This document shows, piece after piece, positions 36,303-46,125 of a stretch of DNA of 64,000 nt (the first letter of the stretch is position 1; each line of letters starts with the position of its first letter). Where the stretch lies: the NCBI GenBank assembly GCA_003216635.1, contig QCIO01000007.1, positions 30,422-94,421 of the forward strand, in the 5' to 3' direction. This stretch comes from Prochlorococcus sp. AG-402-L23 (lineage in GTDB: Bacteria > Cyanobacteriota > Cyanobacteriia > PCC-6307 > Cyanobiaceae). Position numbers and translations under genes: made by a program. Below the pieces are notes generated by a model. It did not search any database and had not been told where the DNA came from. It worked only from the letters and a program-made list of their open reading frames with translations.

Positions 36303-37775
36303 ATGCAATTTTCCACATTCCAAAAAAATCTAGATAACTGGCAAGGTGCTTCATTAATTTTTGGAGTTTTAGAGGAAGAAATTGCAAGCCAACTTGATAA
36401 CATAAAATTTGTTATTGACCCAAAATTATTACTAAAAAAAGTTACTCAAAAAAAATTTAAAGGAGAAAAAGGAAAAACTTTAAGCTTTGAATTTTTAGAT
36501 CAAAAATTAGAAACTTTAATCATAGTTGGTCTAGGCAAATCAAAAGACCTAAATAAAAGTGATATAGAAAACTCTATAGGAAATCTAGTTAGGAAAACTG
36601 TTGATAAAAATGAAAAAATCAGCATCTTGCTACCTTGGGAATTAATAAATTCACAACTAGAAATAAATCAATTAGCAGAGTCAGCCAGATTATCTGCCTA
36701 TAAGGACAATAGATTCAATAAGAAAAAAGATGAAAAGAAAATTCTTAAAGAAATAGAGTTTTTGAATTTAAAAAAATTTGAGAATATTAGCTTTGAAGAG
36801 ACAGGACAAATATGTGAAGGTGTAGAACTAGCCAGAAGACTTGTAGCTGCCCCTCCAAATAGTCTTACGCCCCAGGAAATGTCTATTCAAGCTTCTCAAA
36901 TAGCTAAAGATCATGGTTTAGAAGTAAAAATTTTAGAGGCAAAAGAATGTGAAGATTTAGGAATGGGTGCATATCTAGCCGTAGCAAAAGGTTCTGATCT
37001 AGATCCTAAATTTATACATCTTACTTTGAAGTCAGAGGAGCCTATAAAAGAAAAGATTGCGCTTGTTGGGAAGGGTTTAACCTTTGATTCTGGAGGATAC
37101 AACCTGAAAGTAGGATCCTCTCAAATTGAAATGATGAAATATGATATGGGCGGAAGTGCTGCAGTTTTAGGAGCAGCAAAAGCACTTGGAGCAATAAAGC
37201 CAAAGGGATTAGAAATACATTTTATTGTGGCAGCTTGCGAAAACATGATAAATGGATCTGCAGTACATCCAGGAGATGTAGTAAAAGCATCTAATGGTAA
37301 GACAATTGAAATAAATAATACTGATGCAGAGGGTAGACTCACATTAGCTGATGCTTTAACTTATGCATCAAATTTAAAACCGGATTCTATTATAGATCTT
37401 GCCACTTTAACAGGCGCAATCGTTGTTGCATTAGGGAATGATGTAGCCGGTTTCTGGAGCAATAATAATGATCTAGCAAATGATCTAAAAGCTGCATCAG
37501 TCCAGGCTGGAGAAGAATTATGGCAAATGCCTTTACAAAAATCCTATAGAGAAGGGTTAAAGTCTCACATAGCTGACATGAAAAATACAGGTCCTAGAGC
37601 AGGTGGGTCAATAACTGCTGCTTTGTTTTTAGAGGAATTCTTTCATGAAGATATAAATTGGGCTCATATTGATATTGCTGGGACCTGTTGGACTGATAAG
37701 AATAAGGGGATTAATCCATCTGGTGCAACCGGTTTTGGAGTTAAAACTCTTGTTCAATGGATTAAAAATAAATAA
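36303..37775 (+). CDS. pepA: Leucyl aminopeptidase (M17)
   Basis: Dinuclear zinc/manganese aminopeptidase that removes N-terminal residues from peptides. Metal-site motifs are [28 protein letters not shown] and the family signature [14 protein letters not shown]. The N-terminal macro-like domain occupies the first ~170 residues. Length 490 is standard and ATG 36303 is the first start. It recycles peptides in the cytoplasm. Confidence 0.96.
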   Translation: MQFSTFQKNLDNWQGASLIFGVLEEEIASQLDNIKFVIDPKLLLKKVTQKKFKGEKGKTLSFEFLDQKLETLIIVGLGKSKDLNKSDIENSIGNLVRKTVDKNEKISILLPWELINSQLEINQLAESARLSAYKDNRFNKKKDEKKILKEIEFLNLKKFENISFEETGQICEGVELARRLVAAPPNSLTPQEMSIQASQIAKDHGLEVKILEAKECEDLGMGAYLAVAKGSDLDPKFIHLTLKSEEPIKEKIALVGKGLTFDSGGYNLKVGSSQIEMMKYDMGGSAAVLGAAKALGAIKPKGLEIHFIVAACENMINGSAVHPGDVVKASNGKTIEINNTDAEGRLTLADALTYASNLKPDSIIDLATLTGAIVVALGNDVAGFWSNNNDLANDLKAASVQAGEELWQMPLQKSYREGLKSHIADMKNTGPRAGGSITAALFLEEFFHEDINWAHIDIAGTCWTDKNKGINPSGATGFGVKTLVQWIKNK

Positions 37776-37786
37776 CATATTTAAAA

Positions 37787-38389
37787 TCATTCAGTCCAAA
37801 GATTAGTTGATCTAGCTTTATTCCCCCATAATTTATCCAACCTCTGATCTCTCCCACATGAGAATCTATAGAACTTATATTTTAATTCATTTCTCTCAGC
37901 AAAATCCTGATGATATTCTTCAGCCAACCAAAATTGACCTTTCGATTTTAGTTCTACAGATATCTTTTCTAATGGCACTCGCAATTCATTAGAGGCAGAA
38001 ATAAATGCATTTTCTGCATCACTTTTCTCTATTGTATCTTTGTAAAAGATCACTGGCCTATAAGAATCTCCACGATCACAAAATTGACCCTTGCCGTCCA
38101 GAGGATCAATATTTCTGAAATAGAGCCTAAGTATCTTGGGTAAAGTTACCAATTGGGAATCATAGTCCACCAAAACCACTTCCTGATGTCCTTCATGATT
38201 TTCGTAGGTAGGATTTTGTAAATCTCCACCTGAATAGCCACTTATTACAAAATTTACCCCCTTTAATGACTCTAAATCATGTTCTAAACACCAAAAACAA
38301 CCTCCTGCAAGAATCAATTCTTCTGCAAAAGCGTTTAAAGGGTTTATCGATATTGAAAGAACAATTATTAGAGGTAAGAAATATTTCAT
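37787..38389 (-). CDS. msrA: Peptide methionine sulfoxide reductase A, exported form
   Basis: Reduces methionine-S-sulfoxide in oxidised proteins. The active-site motif GCFWCLEHDLE has the catalytic Cys31, with SGYSGG, YENHEGHQEVVLVDYD and the FHFR-like YFRNIDPLDGKGQFCDRGDSYR following. The first ~22 residues (MKYFLPLIIVLSISINPLNA) look like a signal peptide, so the enzyme probably works in the periplasm or thylakoid lumen. Resolving Cys may be in QFCDRG or FSCGRD. It is last in the minus-strand envelope operon after lpxB. Confidence 0.92.
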   Translation of the reverse strand: MKYFLPLIIVLSISINPLNAFAEELILAGGCFWCLEHDLESLKGVNFVISGYSGGDLQNPTYENHEGHQEVVLVDYDSQLVTLPKILRLYFRNIDPLDGKGQFCDRGDSYRPVIFYKDTIEKSDAENAFISASNELRVPLEKISVELKSKGQFWLAEEYHQDFAERNELKYKFYRFSCGRDQRLDKLWGNKARSTNLWTE

Positions 38390-38405
38390 TTTTTTATTAT
38401 AAAGT

Positions 38406-39584
38406 TCAAATAATAGAATTAATAATCTCTTTAGCAGCTCTCTGAACTACGCCCTCTTCTCCTAATTCTTTTTTTAAAAAAGCATAACCTTTTTTAATTT
38501 TTATTTTTTCTGACTTCCCCTCGAGAATCCTACAAGATTTGTAGAAAATTTTCTTTTCGTCAAACTCTCTCTGTACAAACTCAGGAATTATTAATTTATT
38601 AACTAACAAATTTACAGGGGAGATAAATCTTACTTTAAAATTAAGAATTTTTTTAGCAATAAAAGCAGTTACCCTACTTACCCTATAACCAACAATCTGT
38701 GGGATTCCATTTAAAGCTAATTCCATATTAACTGTCCCAGATTTACATAGAGCAATTTTAGTGAGCGAATAAATATAGGGCTTTAATTTTGCACTATCTT
38801 TTTGAGAGATCACAAGTCCTTCAACTTGATATTTTTGAAAGGCTTTTTTGAATATTCCATCAAAAGCACTCCGACAGGAGGGGATATAGACAACAAAACT
38901 TGGATATTTAAGTTGTAATTTTTTAGCTGCTCTCATAAAAGTAGGTAATAAATATCTTAATTCTTGAGGTCTTGATGCGGGCATTAAAAGTATGATGTTT
39001 TGATCTGCGCGAAGGTTTAACATAGTTCTGGCATCTTTCTTTAGGGGAAGTTTTTTTGTCAAATCAATCATTGGATGTCCAACCCACAAAACATTTCCGC
39101 CCCTCTTTTTATAAAATGCTGCTTCTTTCTTGAAAATCGCAAAAATTTTATCAGAAAATTTTATTAGATTTGTTGTAGTATTATTGCCAACTCTCCAAGC
39201 CCACTCTTGAGGAGCAATATAGTAAAAAATTGGGATTTTAGTCTTCGATCTTTTTAATTTTGTACCAATTTTTATATTGGGTCCCATATAGTCAATCAAA
39301 ATTAAGCAATCTGGAGGAGATTTTTTTAGTAATTTATAGAACCTTTTTTGAATTCTTATTGTTGGAATAATAAGAGGTAAAGCCTCCCAAATTCCTATTG
39401 CACTAATTGATGTAGTATCTTGAAGAATTTTTACACCTTCTTTCTTCATCCTTTCCCCACCTAATCCGCAAATTTCTAAATCTATAGATTTTTTTTTAGC
39501 TTCATCTAATAATGCTTTTGATAACAAACTTCCGTGCAAATCTCCAGAGACTTCACCAGTACTTATAAATATCTTTTTATTCAT
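38406..39584 (-). CDS. lpxB: Lipid-A-disaccharide synthase
   Basis: Joins UDP-2,3-diacylglucosamine and lipid X to form the lipid A disaccharide. It is a GT-B fold enzyme: FISTGEVSGDLHGSLL at the N-terminus, DCLILIDYMGPNIKIGTKL, YYIAPQEWAWR, LWVGHPMID and LMPASRPQELRYLLP, then ALCKSGTVNMELALNGIPQIVGYR in the donor site. Length 392 is normal. Its ATG overlaps the lpxA stop, so the two are translationally coupled. Confidence 0.95.
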   Translation of the reverse strand: MNKKIFISTGEVSGDLHGSLLSKALLDEAKKKSIDLEICGLGGERMKKEGVKILQDTTSISAIGIWEALPLIIPTIRIQKRFYKLLKKSPPDCLILIDYMGPNIKIGTKLKRSKTKIPIFYYIAPQEWAWRVGNNTTTNLIKFSDKIFAIFKKEAAFYKKRGGNVLWVGHPMIDLTKKLPLKKDARTMLNLRADQNIILLMPASRPQELRYLLPTFMRAAKKLQLKYPSFVVYIPSCRSAFDGIFKKAFQKYQVEGLVISQKDSAKLKPYIYSLTKIALCKSGTVNMELALNGIPQIVGYRVSRVTAFIAKKILNFKVRFISPVNLLVNKLIIPEFVQREFDEKKIFYKSCRILEGKSEKIKIKKGYAFLKKELGEEGVVQRAAKEIINSII

Positions 39585-40435
39585 AAACTCGCTAGAGGCA
39601 TTGGTCCTCGTCTTTCTTTAGATATTGACTCCTTTAAAAAACTACATAATTTTGAAGATGAAAGATCTAATTCGCCTGACATTACATTTTCTAATGAATT
39701 TGAAATAGCATCATTAGATTTAAAAAGAAGATTCCAAGTACTTTGTAGTAATTTTAAGTCAAAATTTTTATTTTCCATTAAACCACTTCTCTTAATTCCA
39801 ATCCTATTCAAACCTCTCAATCTTCCTGGATGCCCTTCGGCTAAACAAAAAGGAGGTACATCTCTATCTACTCTAGTCATTCCTCCAATCATTGCTAAAT
39901 ATCCAATATGTACAAATTGATGAATACCTAAACAACCACCAATAATAGCTTTATCTTCAATCTTTACATGGCCCGCGACTTGAACACTATTTGATAAAAC
40001 TATCCTATTACCGAGTTCACAATTATGGCCGATGTGAGTGTAAGCCATCAACAAATTATTATTGCCAATAATAGTTTTTTCTCCTTCATCAGTTGCTTTA
40101 TTAATAGTTACACATTCTCTGAAAGTATTATTATCTCCAATAATTACTTCAGTAGGAGCCCCTTTATATTTAAGGTCCTGGGGATCAAGACCTATAAAAA
40201 CACTTGGGAAAACTTTATTATTAATTCCAATTTGAGTCCTTCCTGAAATAACAGCATTCGATCCTATTTCGGTTCCTTTCCCTATAGAAACATTAGGGCC
40301 GACAAAAGCTCCTTGAGAGATAATAACGCCATCATGTAATTCAGCACTTGGATCAACAAAAGCATTTGGGTGAACTTTTACACCACTAAAGCTTGAGTTT
40401 AATTCAATATTTTTATTATCCATATCCCTAATCAA
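39581..40435 (-). CDS. lpxA: UDP-N-acetylglucosamine acyltransferase
   Basis: First acyl transfer of lipid A synthesis. The sequence is a left-handed parallel beta-helix of hexapeptide repeats (such as [15 protein letters not shown]), followed by a C-terminal helical domain with [10 protein letters not shown]. The catalytic His lies in [18 protein letters not shown]. At 284 residues it is slightly longer than E. coli LpxA, with ~15 extra N-terminal residues. It overlaps fabZ by eight bases upstream and lpxB by four downstream. Confidence 0.94.
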   Translation of the reverse strand: MIRDMDNKNIELNSSFSGVKVHPNAFVDPSAELHDGVIISQGAFVGPNVSIGKGTEIGSNAVISGRTQIGINNKVFPSVFIGLDPQDLKYKGAPTEVIIGDNNTFRECVTINKATDEGEKTIIGNNNLLMAYTHIGHNCELGNRIVLSNSVQVAGHVKIEDKAIIGGCLGIHQFVHIGYLAMIGGMTRVDRDVPPFCLAEGHPGRLRGLNRIGIKRSGLMENKNFDLKLLQSTWNLLFKSNDAISNSLENVMSGELDLSSSKLCSFLKESISKERRGPMPLASL

Positions 40436-40886
40436 CTAATGAAAACATTAATTCTCCAGCACAAACCAACTTCCCATCAACATGCGCCTGACCTTTAACC
40501 TTTCCAAATCTTTGTCTTTTTATAGACAATAACTCACAAGAAATTATCAATTGATCTCCAGGTACAACTGGTTTTCTGAATTTAACATTATTGATTCCAG
40601 CGAAGACGAAAAGTCCTTTAGGAAGATCAGGCATTTGCGTTACAATTATTCCACCAACTTGAGCCATTGATTCAACAATAAGAACTCCAGGCATTAATGG
40701 TCTCTCAGGAAAGTGTCCCTGAAATTGAGGCTCATTTATAGTTACATTTTTTACTGCAACAGCTCGCTCTCCAGGAATATGCTCTATGACTTTATCCACA
40801 AGAGCAAAAGGATATCTGTGAGGCAACAAACCTAGTATGTGCTCAGAGGAAAGTTGATTATTTGCGCTGGATAATTTCTTTTCCAA
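40428..40886 (-). CDS. fabZ: 3-hydroxyacyl-ACP dehydratase
   Basis: Hot-dog-fold dehydratase of fatty acid elongation, using beta-hydroxyacyl-ACP, the same substrate class that LpxA and LpxC compete for. [14 protein letters not shown] opens the domain; [20 protein letters not shown] gives the catalytic His58 and Glu72. Length 152 is normal. Its place between lpxC and lpxA is the common bacterial arrangement that balances fatty acid against lipid A synthesis. Confidence 0.96.
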   Translation of the reverse strand: MEKKLSSANNQLSSEHILGLLPHRYPFALVDKVIEHIPGERAVAVKNVTINEPQFQGHFPERPLMPGVLIVESMAQVGGIIVTQMPDLPKGLFVFAGINNVKFRKPVVPGDQLIISCELLSIKRQRFGKVKGQAHVDGKLVCAGELMFSLVD

Positions 40887-40903
40887 AACAATTTCAAATA
40901 AGG

Positions 40904-41740
40904 TTAATTTTTTAACGATGAGGCCAATAAAGCATTTAAAGAATGTGATCCTTTATAAACTAAAATTTGAGCCCTAGGTAACCCTACCAAAGCCAAGTCC
41001 CCAATTAGGTCTAAAATTTTATGTCTTATTGGTTCATTATCAAATCTTAATGGTGGATTAACCCATTTATCACCATCACAAACAAGGGCATTTTCCAAAC
41101 TTCCGCCTTTTATCAGTCCAAGTTCACTTAACTCTTGAAATTGATCTTTAAAGCCAAATGTTCTTGCGGGAGCAATCATTTCAACAAAACTTTTTGGATT
41201 TAAATCAATGACAAAAGTTTGATTTCCAATTGCTTTATAGGAAAAACTTATAGTGGATATAATTATAGTTTTTTCAGAAGGAGTTGCAGCTATAACTGAG
41301 CCTTCTTTATTTAAAATTATTGATTTATTAATCTCTCGAAAGAAATTATCTGGTCTAGGTGCCTTTTTTATCCCTACTTCTTCAAAATCTCTAACCCACT
41401 GGATTGCCGACCCATCTAAAAGTGGAATCTCTTTCCCATCAACCTCAATATGTATATAACTCAACCCACACCCTGCCATTGAAGATAATAAATGTTCGAT
41501 AGTATACAAATTTCTCCCCCCTAATTTAACAGCCGTACATAGCATCGTACTTCCAATTAAATCCTGAGTTAACTTAAAAATCTCGTTAGGTTTATCCCTA
41601 AAAGATACATAATATCCTTCTTTCTCATAGGAAGAAATTGTAACTCTTGTTTTTTCTCCACTGTGTAGGCCTATACCCTCTCTGGAAATAACACCAGCCA
41701 AGGTATAGCATGAATCATAATTAGCAGGCCAAGAAAACAC
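40904..41740 (-). CDS. lpxC: UDP-3-O-acyl-N-acetylglucosamine deacetylase
   Basis: Zinc deacetylase and committed step of lipid A synthesis. Zinc ligands are in [15 protein letters not shown] (HLLSS) and in [15 protein letters not shown] (HxxxD); the LDGSAIQWV and PARTFGF stretches are family marks. The 278 residues match cyanobacterial LpxC proteins, shorter than the ~305 of E. coli. It starts directly downstream of the bamA stop and is followed by fabZ after 17 bases. Confidence 0.96.
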   Translation of the reverse strand: MFSWPANYDSCYTLAGVISREGIGLHSGEKTRVTISSYEKEGYYVSFRDKPNEIFKLTQDLIGSTMLCTAVKLGGRNLYTIEHLLSSMAGCGLSYIHIEVDGKEIPLLDGSAIQWVRDFEEVGIKKAPRPDNFFREINKSIILNKEGSVIAATPSEKTIIISTISFSYKAIGNQTFVIDLNPKSFVEMIAPARTFGFKDQFQELSELGLIKGGSLENALVCDGDKWVNPPLRFDNEPIRHKILDLIGDLALVGLPRAQILVYKGSHSLNALLASSLKN

Positions 41741-43891
41741 TTAAAACTTCCATCCAACTCCAAGTGTATATCTCCAATCTCCACTTAGGTCCTTGCTAGC
41801 AACATCTAGTCTTAATGGACCTATTGGTGTTTTAACCCCAACTCCCCCTCCAAGGGAAAATCCAGAACCTGATTTCTGCAATAATTTACCGGGTTTTCCA
41901 GGAACTTCCTTTTGAGAGCCTAGATCAGAGCCTGCATCGACGAATAAAGCTCCTGATATCATTCTCCAAACGGGAAATCTATATTCTACCGTGCCCTCAA
42001 CAAAACTTTTACTTACAGCCAAATCACAAGATCCCCAACCTCTAACTGATGATGTTCCTCCCATACAAAATGCTTCGTAAGGAGGCAATTCCCCAAGAAT
42101 AGTTCCAGCTTTAAATTGAAATCCAATAGCTTGAGGACAGTCTTCACTCACAGCATTACTAGAATTACATGCTTTAGTTAAATTTATTAATTTTGTTGGT
42201 ATAAAAAATGAATATGAGGCTTTCATTCTATTAAAAGTTGGAGAATTGTTCCCTGTTGAAACAAATTGTTCGGTACCAAAGCTAAATTTATTTCCTGCAG
42301 TTGGGTTAATGGAATTGTTCAAATTATTTCTAGAAGTGCTCACGATAACACTCAATAATGTATTTTCTTCAGGGCATGAACCATCAATTGGAGTAAATCC
42401 AATACAAATAATATCGCTTATATTGTTTCTGGTTGTGGTTGGTGTTCTGTCACCATAAGGTTTTTTGTTTCCATCACCATCAATCATCTTTACTTCCTTA
42501 AAATTCATTCCTGCAAGGACTCTCCATTTAGCGACCTTAAATGGATCTCCATCATTTAATGGCCTTGAGAAAGAAAACCCACCTCCAGTTTTTTCTAAAA
42601 CTATTGATGAAAAAGTATCAGAGCTAGATGGTGTCTGATCATCTACTGCATATATTCTCCCATTATTTTCACTTTTAAATTCTTGTGGATAATCTCTACT
42701 TAAAAAAATATTTGTTCTAAAAGATGTTTTATGTTTATCTCCTTTAATCCATGGATCAGATAAAGAAAAATTATAGGTAGTTGAATATTCTCCAAAATTT
42801 AGATTTAAATTTGTAGACCATGCTCTTCCTAGAGCATTTGTTTCCTGCAAACCAATTGATGCGAAGATACCTGAACCATTGCTATAACCAAGTCCACCTG
42901 TTAACGATCCTGTTCTTTGCTCACTCAAGTCTAAAAAAATTATGACTTGACCAGGATTCAAATTATCAGGGCCAAGAGAAACCTTTACATCATCAAATAA
43001 TGATGTGGCATAGAGTCTTCCGATATCAGCTTCTAAAATTTTTCTATTAAAAATTGTGCCAGGTTGTGTTTTTAATTCTCTCTTTATAACCCAGTCTTTT
43101 GTTTTCCCTTTTCTAGGTTTTCCATCAATAATAAATTCACCATCAGAATTTGGAAATCTTATTTTTACGTCAGATATAATACCCTCAGAAACTTTTAATT
43201 TTACTACTCCGTTATCAGAGATTCTATCTGGACTACTAATTCTTGCTAAAGAATAACCGGCTTTTTCATAACGTTCTTTTATTATTTCTATCTTATTTTG
43301 AAATTCCTTTAGGTTAAGAGTTGTCCCATAATAATTTTTAAAAATATCATCTACGTATTCATTGGAGACTATAGAGTTTATTGGTTTAAGTTCAACTTTC
43401 TCTAAAATTGGATTAGGCACTACATTTACTATTAGCCTCACACCCAGTGGCCCATCTTGAGACTTTATTTTAACTCCTGAAAACCAACCACTAGCATATA
43501 TTGCATTAAGGTCTTGATTTAAAATTCGATTATCAACAATACTTCCAGGCTTTATGCTCATGGAATCATATGCAGCCAATTCAAGTTTTCTACCCTCAGG
43601 ATGATTTTCCCAACCTTCGATAATTATTTCTGAGATAAGAACACTTTCTTCACTAATATCATTGTTATTTTCTGCAAGAAGAAATTTTTTCTCTTTTCTA
43701 GTATCAATCCCTTGAAATAAAACATTATTAATATTTGGTATTTCTAAGGTTTTTACTGATTGATCAACATCATTTGGCAAATACTTAGCAGCCAGTTCTG
43801 CATTATTTGATATCAAAATCAAGGGATAGCTGGCAACATTTATGAAAACCTTTCCAAATTTTAAAAATTTTTTTTGCATAATATTTGTCAT
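41741..43891 (-). CDS. bamA: Omp85/BamA outer membrane assembly protein
   Basis: Inserts beta-barrel proteins in the outer membrane. The 716 residues have an N-terminal leader, then about three POTRA domains (each with the typical ISEIIIEGWEN / DVKIRFPNSDGE type strand-helix layout) and a C-terminal 16-strand barrel with VRGWGSCDLAVS and ending in LGVGWKF, an aromatic C-terminus recognised by the machinery. The cyanobacterial form has three POTRAs as against five in proteobacteria. A start at MQKKF (43879) is also possible. It is transcribed with the lpx genes downstream. Confidence 0.93.
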   Translation of the reverse strand: MTNIMQKKFLKFGKVFINVASYPLILISNNAELAAKYLPNDVDQSVKTLEIPNINNVLFQGIDTRKEKKFLLAENNNDISEESVLISEIIIEGWENHPEGRKLELAAYDSMSIKPGSIVDNRILNQDLNAIYASGWFSGVKIKSQDGPLGVRLIVNVVPNPILEKVELKPINSIVSNEYVDDIFKNYYGTTLNLKEFQNKIEIIKERYEKAGYSLARISSPDRISDNGVVKLKVSEGIISDVKIRFPNSDGEFIIDGKPRKGKTKDWVIKRELKTQPGTIFNRKILEADIGRLYATSLFDDVKVSLGPDNLNPGQVIIFLDLSEQRTGSLTGGLGYSNGSGIFASIGLQETNALGRAWSTNLNLNFGEYSTTYNFSLSDPWIKGDKHKTSFRTNIFLSRDYPQEFKSENNGRIYAVDDQTPSSSDTFSSIVLEKTGGGFSFSRPLNDGDPFKVAKWRVLAGMNFKEVKMIDGDGNKKPYGDRTPTTTRNNISDIICIGFTPIDGSCPEENTLLSVIVSTSRNNLNNSINPTAGNKFSFGTEQFVSTGNNSPTFNRMKASYSFFIPTKLINLTKACNSSNAVSEDCPQAIGFQFKAGTILGELPPYEAFCMGGTSSVRGWGSCDLAVSKSFVEGTVEYRFPVWRMISGALFVDAGSDLGSQKEVPGKPGKLLQKSGSGFSLGGGVGVKTPIGPLRLDVASKDLSGDWRYTLGVGWKF

Positions 43892-43915
43892 TAAGATAAA
43901 TAAGTCATTTTTTAA

Positions 43916-44653
43916 TCAATTAGGTTTAAGGAAATCGTTTATTCTTCGGTGGATTTCACTATAAGCTTCAATTAGACCACCTAAATCATTTCTAAATCTA
44001 TCTTTATCTAGACTTACAATTGTGTCATTTTTTTGATTTAGGTCCCATAATCTACAATTATCAGGACTTATTTCATCCCCAAGAAGAATGTTATTTCCAA
44101 AATCATAACCAAATTCCAATTTAAAATCTACAAGCTGAAGTTGAATATTTTTAAAAAAACTTTTCAAGATTACATTAATTTTTAAAGTTAAATTAATTAT
44201 TAACTCTAAATCATGACAGCTTAATATGTTCATTAATTCAATTCTATCTTTTGTAATAAGGGGATCATTAAGTTCATCATTTTTAAGATAGATATCAATT
44301 AATGGTTTTGATAACAAAGTTCCAGGTTTAATAGTGGTTTGTTTGCACAAAGAACCATAAGCAGTATTTCTTAGAACAACTTCTAATGGAATTACTTTTA
44401 TTTTTTTTGCAATCATTGTATTTTCATTTTCAAGTTCAATAAAATGAGTTGGAATATTTTTCTTAATGAGAATCTCAAAAATTCTTGCACTTATTAAGCA
44501 ATTAAGTTTGCCTTTACCTTCAAATTTTTCTTTTTTCAATGCATTAAAAGCTGTAGCATCATCTTTAAATTCAATTTTTACTTTATCTACATCATCATGA
44601 GTAAATACTTTTTTTGCTTTGCCTTCATAAATCAACTCATATTTATTATTCAT
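43916..44653 (-). CDS. purC: Phosphoribosylaminoimidazole-succinocarboxamide synthase (SAICAR)
   Basis: ATP-dependent ligase of purine synthesis that joins aspartate to CAIR. The family motifs YEGKAKKVF, FKDDATAFNALKK, EVVLRNTAYGS, and LVDFKLEFGYD...LGDEISPDNCRLWD are all present. At 245 residues it is normal. It is divergent from purD, with a 136-base gap that holds the promoters of two purine genes. The minus-strand lpx/bamA run follows downstream, so purC may head that transcript. Confidence 0.96.
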   Translation of the reverse strand: MNNKYELIYEGKAKKVFTHDDVDKVKIEFKDDATAFNALKKEKFEGKGKLNCLISARIFEILIKKNIPTHFIELENENTMIAKKIKVIPLEVVLRNTAYGSLCKQTTIKPGTLLSKPLIDIYLKNDELNDPLITKDRIELMNILSCHDLELIINLTLKINVILKSFFKNIQLQLVDFKLEFGYDFGNNILLGDEISPDNCRLWDLNQKNDTIVSLDKDRFRNDLGGLIEAYSEIHRRINDFLKPN

Positions 44654-44789
44654 TAATTTAATACCTCATTATTATTACTAAAGTAATTTTTTATAATTAA
44701 CATAATTATTAGAGATCAACTTCAAATGATTTATTTTTCATTTTAACTGATTATTCATCGAAACCTCATAACCTTAAAAAAACATATAT

Positions 44790-46121
44790 ATGGGCATTCA
44801 TTCACCAAGTTCTAGGGGCTTTATTAGATTAGAAAATATTTTAATAATTGGAAATGGTGGGAGGGAAAACTCTTTGGCTTGGGCTATTCAAAAAAATGAA
44901 TTAGTTAAAAAAGTTTATTTAATACCTGGTAACGCAGGTTCAGAAAGAATAAATAAATGTGAAAGAATAAAAATTGATATAAATAATAAAAATAAACTAG
45001 TCGAAAAGCTTGATTTTTTTAAGATAGATTTAGTTGTTATCGGACCAGAAATACCTCTTGCAAATGGATTAGCTGATTTTCTTCGCAAAAAAGATTTTAA
45101 AGTATTTGGTCCTAATAAAGATGGAGCAAAACTAGAATTTAGCAAATCTTGGGCGAAGGAATTTATGCAAGACGCAAATATTCCAACTGCAAACTTTTGG
45201 AAAGTCAATTCTCTAGAAGAAGCCAAAAAAATTATCAATTCATCATCAATCCCACTTGTTGTAAAAGCTGATGGTCTAGCTTCAGGTAAAGGTGTTTTTA
45301 TTCCTAATTCAAAAGATGAATGCTTTAAAGCTACAGAGACAATTTTTAATGGTAGATTTGGTAACTCTGGGAATGTAGTTGTTTTAGAAGAAAAAATACA
45401 AGGACCAGAAGTTTCAGTTTTTGCTTTATGCGATGGAAAGAGATATAGATTACTTCCAACGGCCCAAGATCACAAACGACTTAATGAGAAAGATAAAGGT
45501 CCAAACACAGGAGGTATGGGGGCTTATTCTCCAGCCCCATTATTGACAGAAGATTACCTTAATATAATCATAAAAGAGATAATTGAACCTACAATAAACG
45601 AGCTTAATAAAAGAAATATTGACTATAGAGGTGTAATTTATTTTGGGTTAATGATCACAAAATCTGGGCCCAAAGTTATAGAATATAATTGCAGATTTGG
45701 TGATCCAGAATGCCAAACAATAATGCCCTTGATGGATCAAAATTTTGTATTTCTTTTAGAAAAATGCTCAATGGGTAATTTAACTGGTGATGAAAAAATT
45801 AATACCTCTAATAAAGTTAGTGGTTGTGTAATAGCCACCTCCAAAGGTTATCCTCACGAATATAAAACTGGCTTTCAAATAAAAATAGGTAAGATTGACT
45901 CAAATGATTGTCAAATTTTTGACTCGGGTACTTCTTTAAGTGAAAATGGGAAATTATTGACTGATGGAGGAAGAGTCTTAAGTATTGTCTGCCAAGATAA
46001 AGACTTCGATATGGCTTTTGAAAAAGCATACAAAAATTTAAACGAAATTCATTTTGAGGGAATTTACTTTAGAAATGACATAGGTCATCAAGTGAGAAAA
46101 AACTTTTCTAAGGAGAATTAA
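44790..46121 (+). CDS. purD: Phosphoribosylamine--glycine ligase (GARS)
   Basis: ATP-grasp ligase that forms glycinamide ribonucleotide. NILIIGNGGRENSLAWAI is the N-domain start, with DLVVIGPEIPLANG, PLVVKADGLASGKGVFI, DHKRLNEKDKGPNTGGMGAYSP and YNCRFGDPECQTIMPL as family motifs. At 443 residues it is slightly longer than usual because ATG 44790 adds ~14 residues (MGIHSPSSRG) before the usual start; no later ATG, GTG or TTG fits. Five bases separate it from the nblS-type kinase gene. Confidence 0.95.
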   Translation: MGIHSPSSRGFIRLENILIIGNGGRENSLAWAIQKNELVKKVYLIPGNAGSERINKCERIKIDINNKNKLVEKLDFFKIDLVVIGPEIPLANGLADFLRKKDFKVFGPNKDGAKLEFSKSWAKEFMQDANIPTANFWKVNSLEEAKKIINSSSIPLVVKADGLASGKGVFIPNSKDECFKATETIFNGRFGNSGNVVVLEEKIQGPEVSVFALCDGKRYRLLPTAQDHKRLNEKDKGPNTGGMGAYSPAPLLTEDYLNIIIKEIIEPTINELNKRNIDYRGVIYFGLMITKSGPKVIEYNCRFGDPECQTIMPLMDQNFVFLLEKCSMGNLTGDEKINTSNKVSGCVIATSKGYPHEYKTGFQIKIGKIDSNDCQIFDSGTSLSENGKLLTDGGRVLSIVCQDKDFDMAFEKAYKNLNEIHFEGIYFRNDIGHQVRKNFSKEN

Positions 46122-46125
46122 GCTT

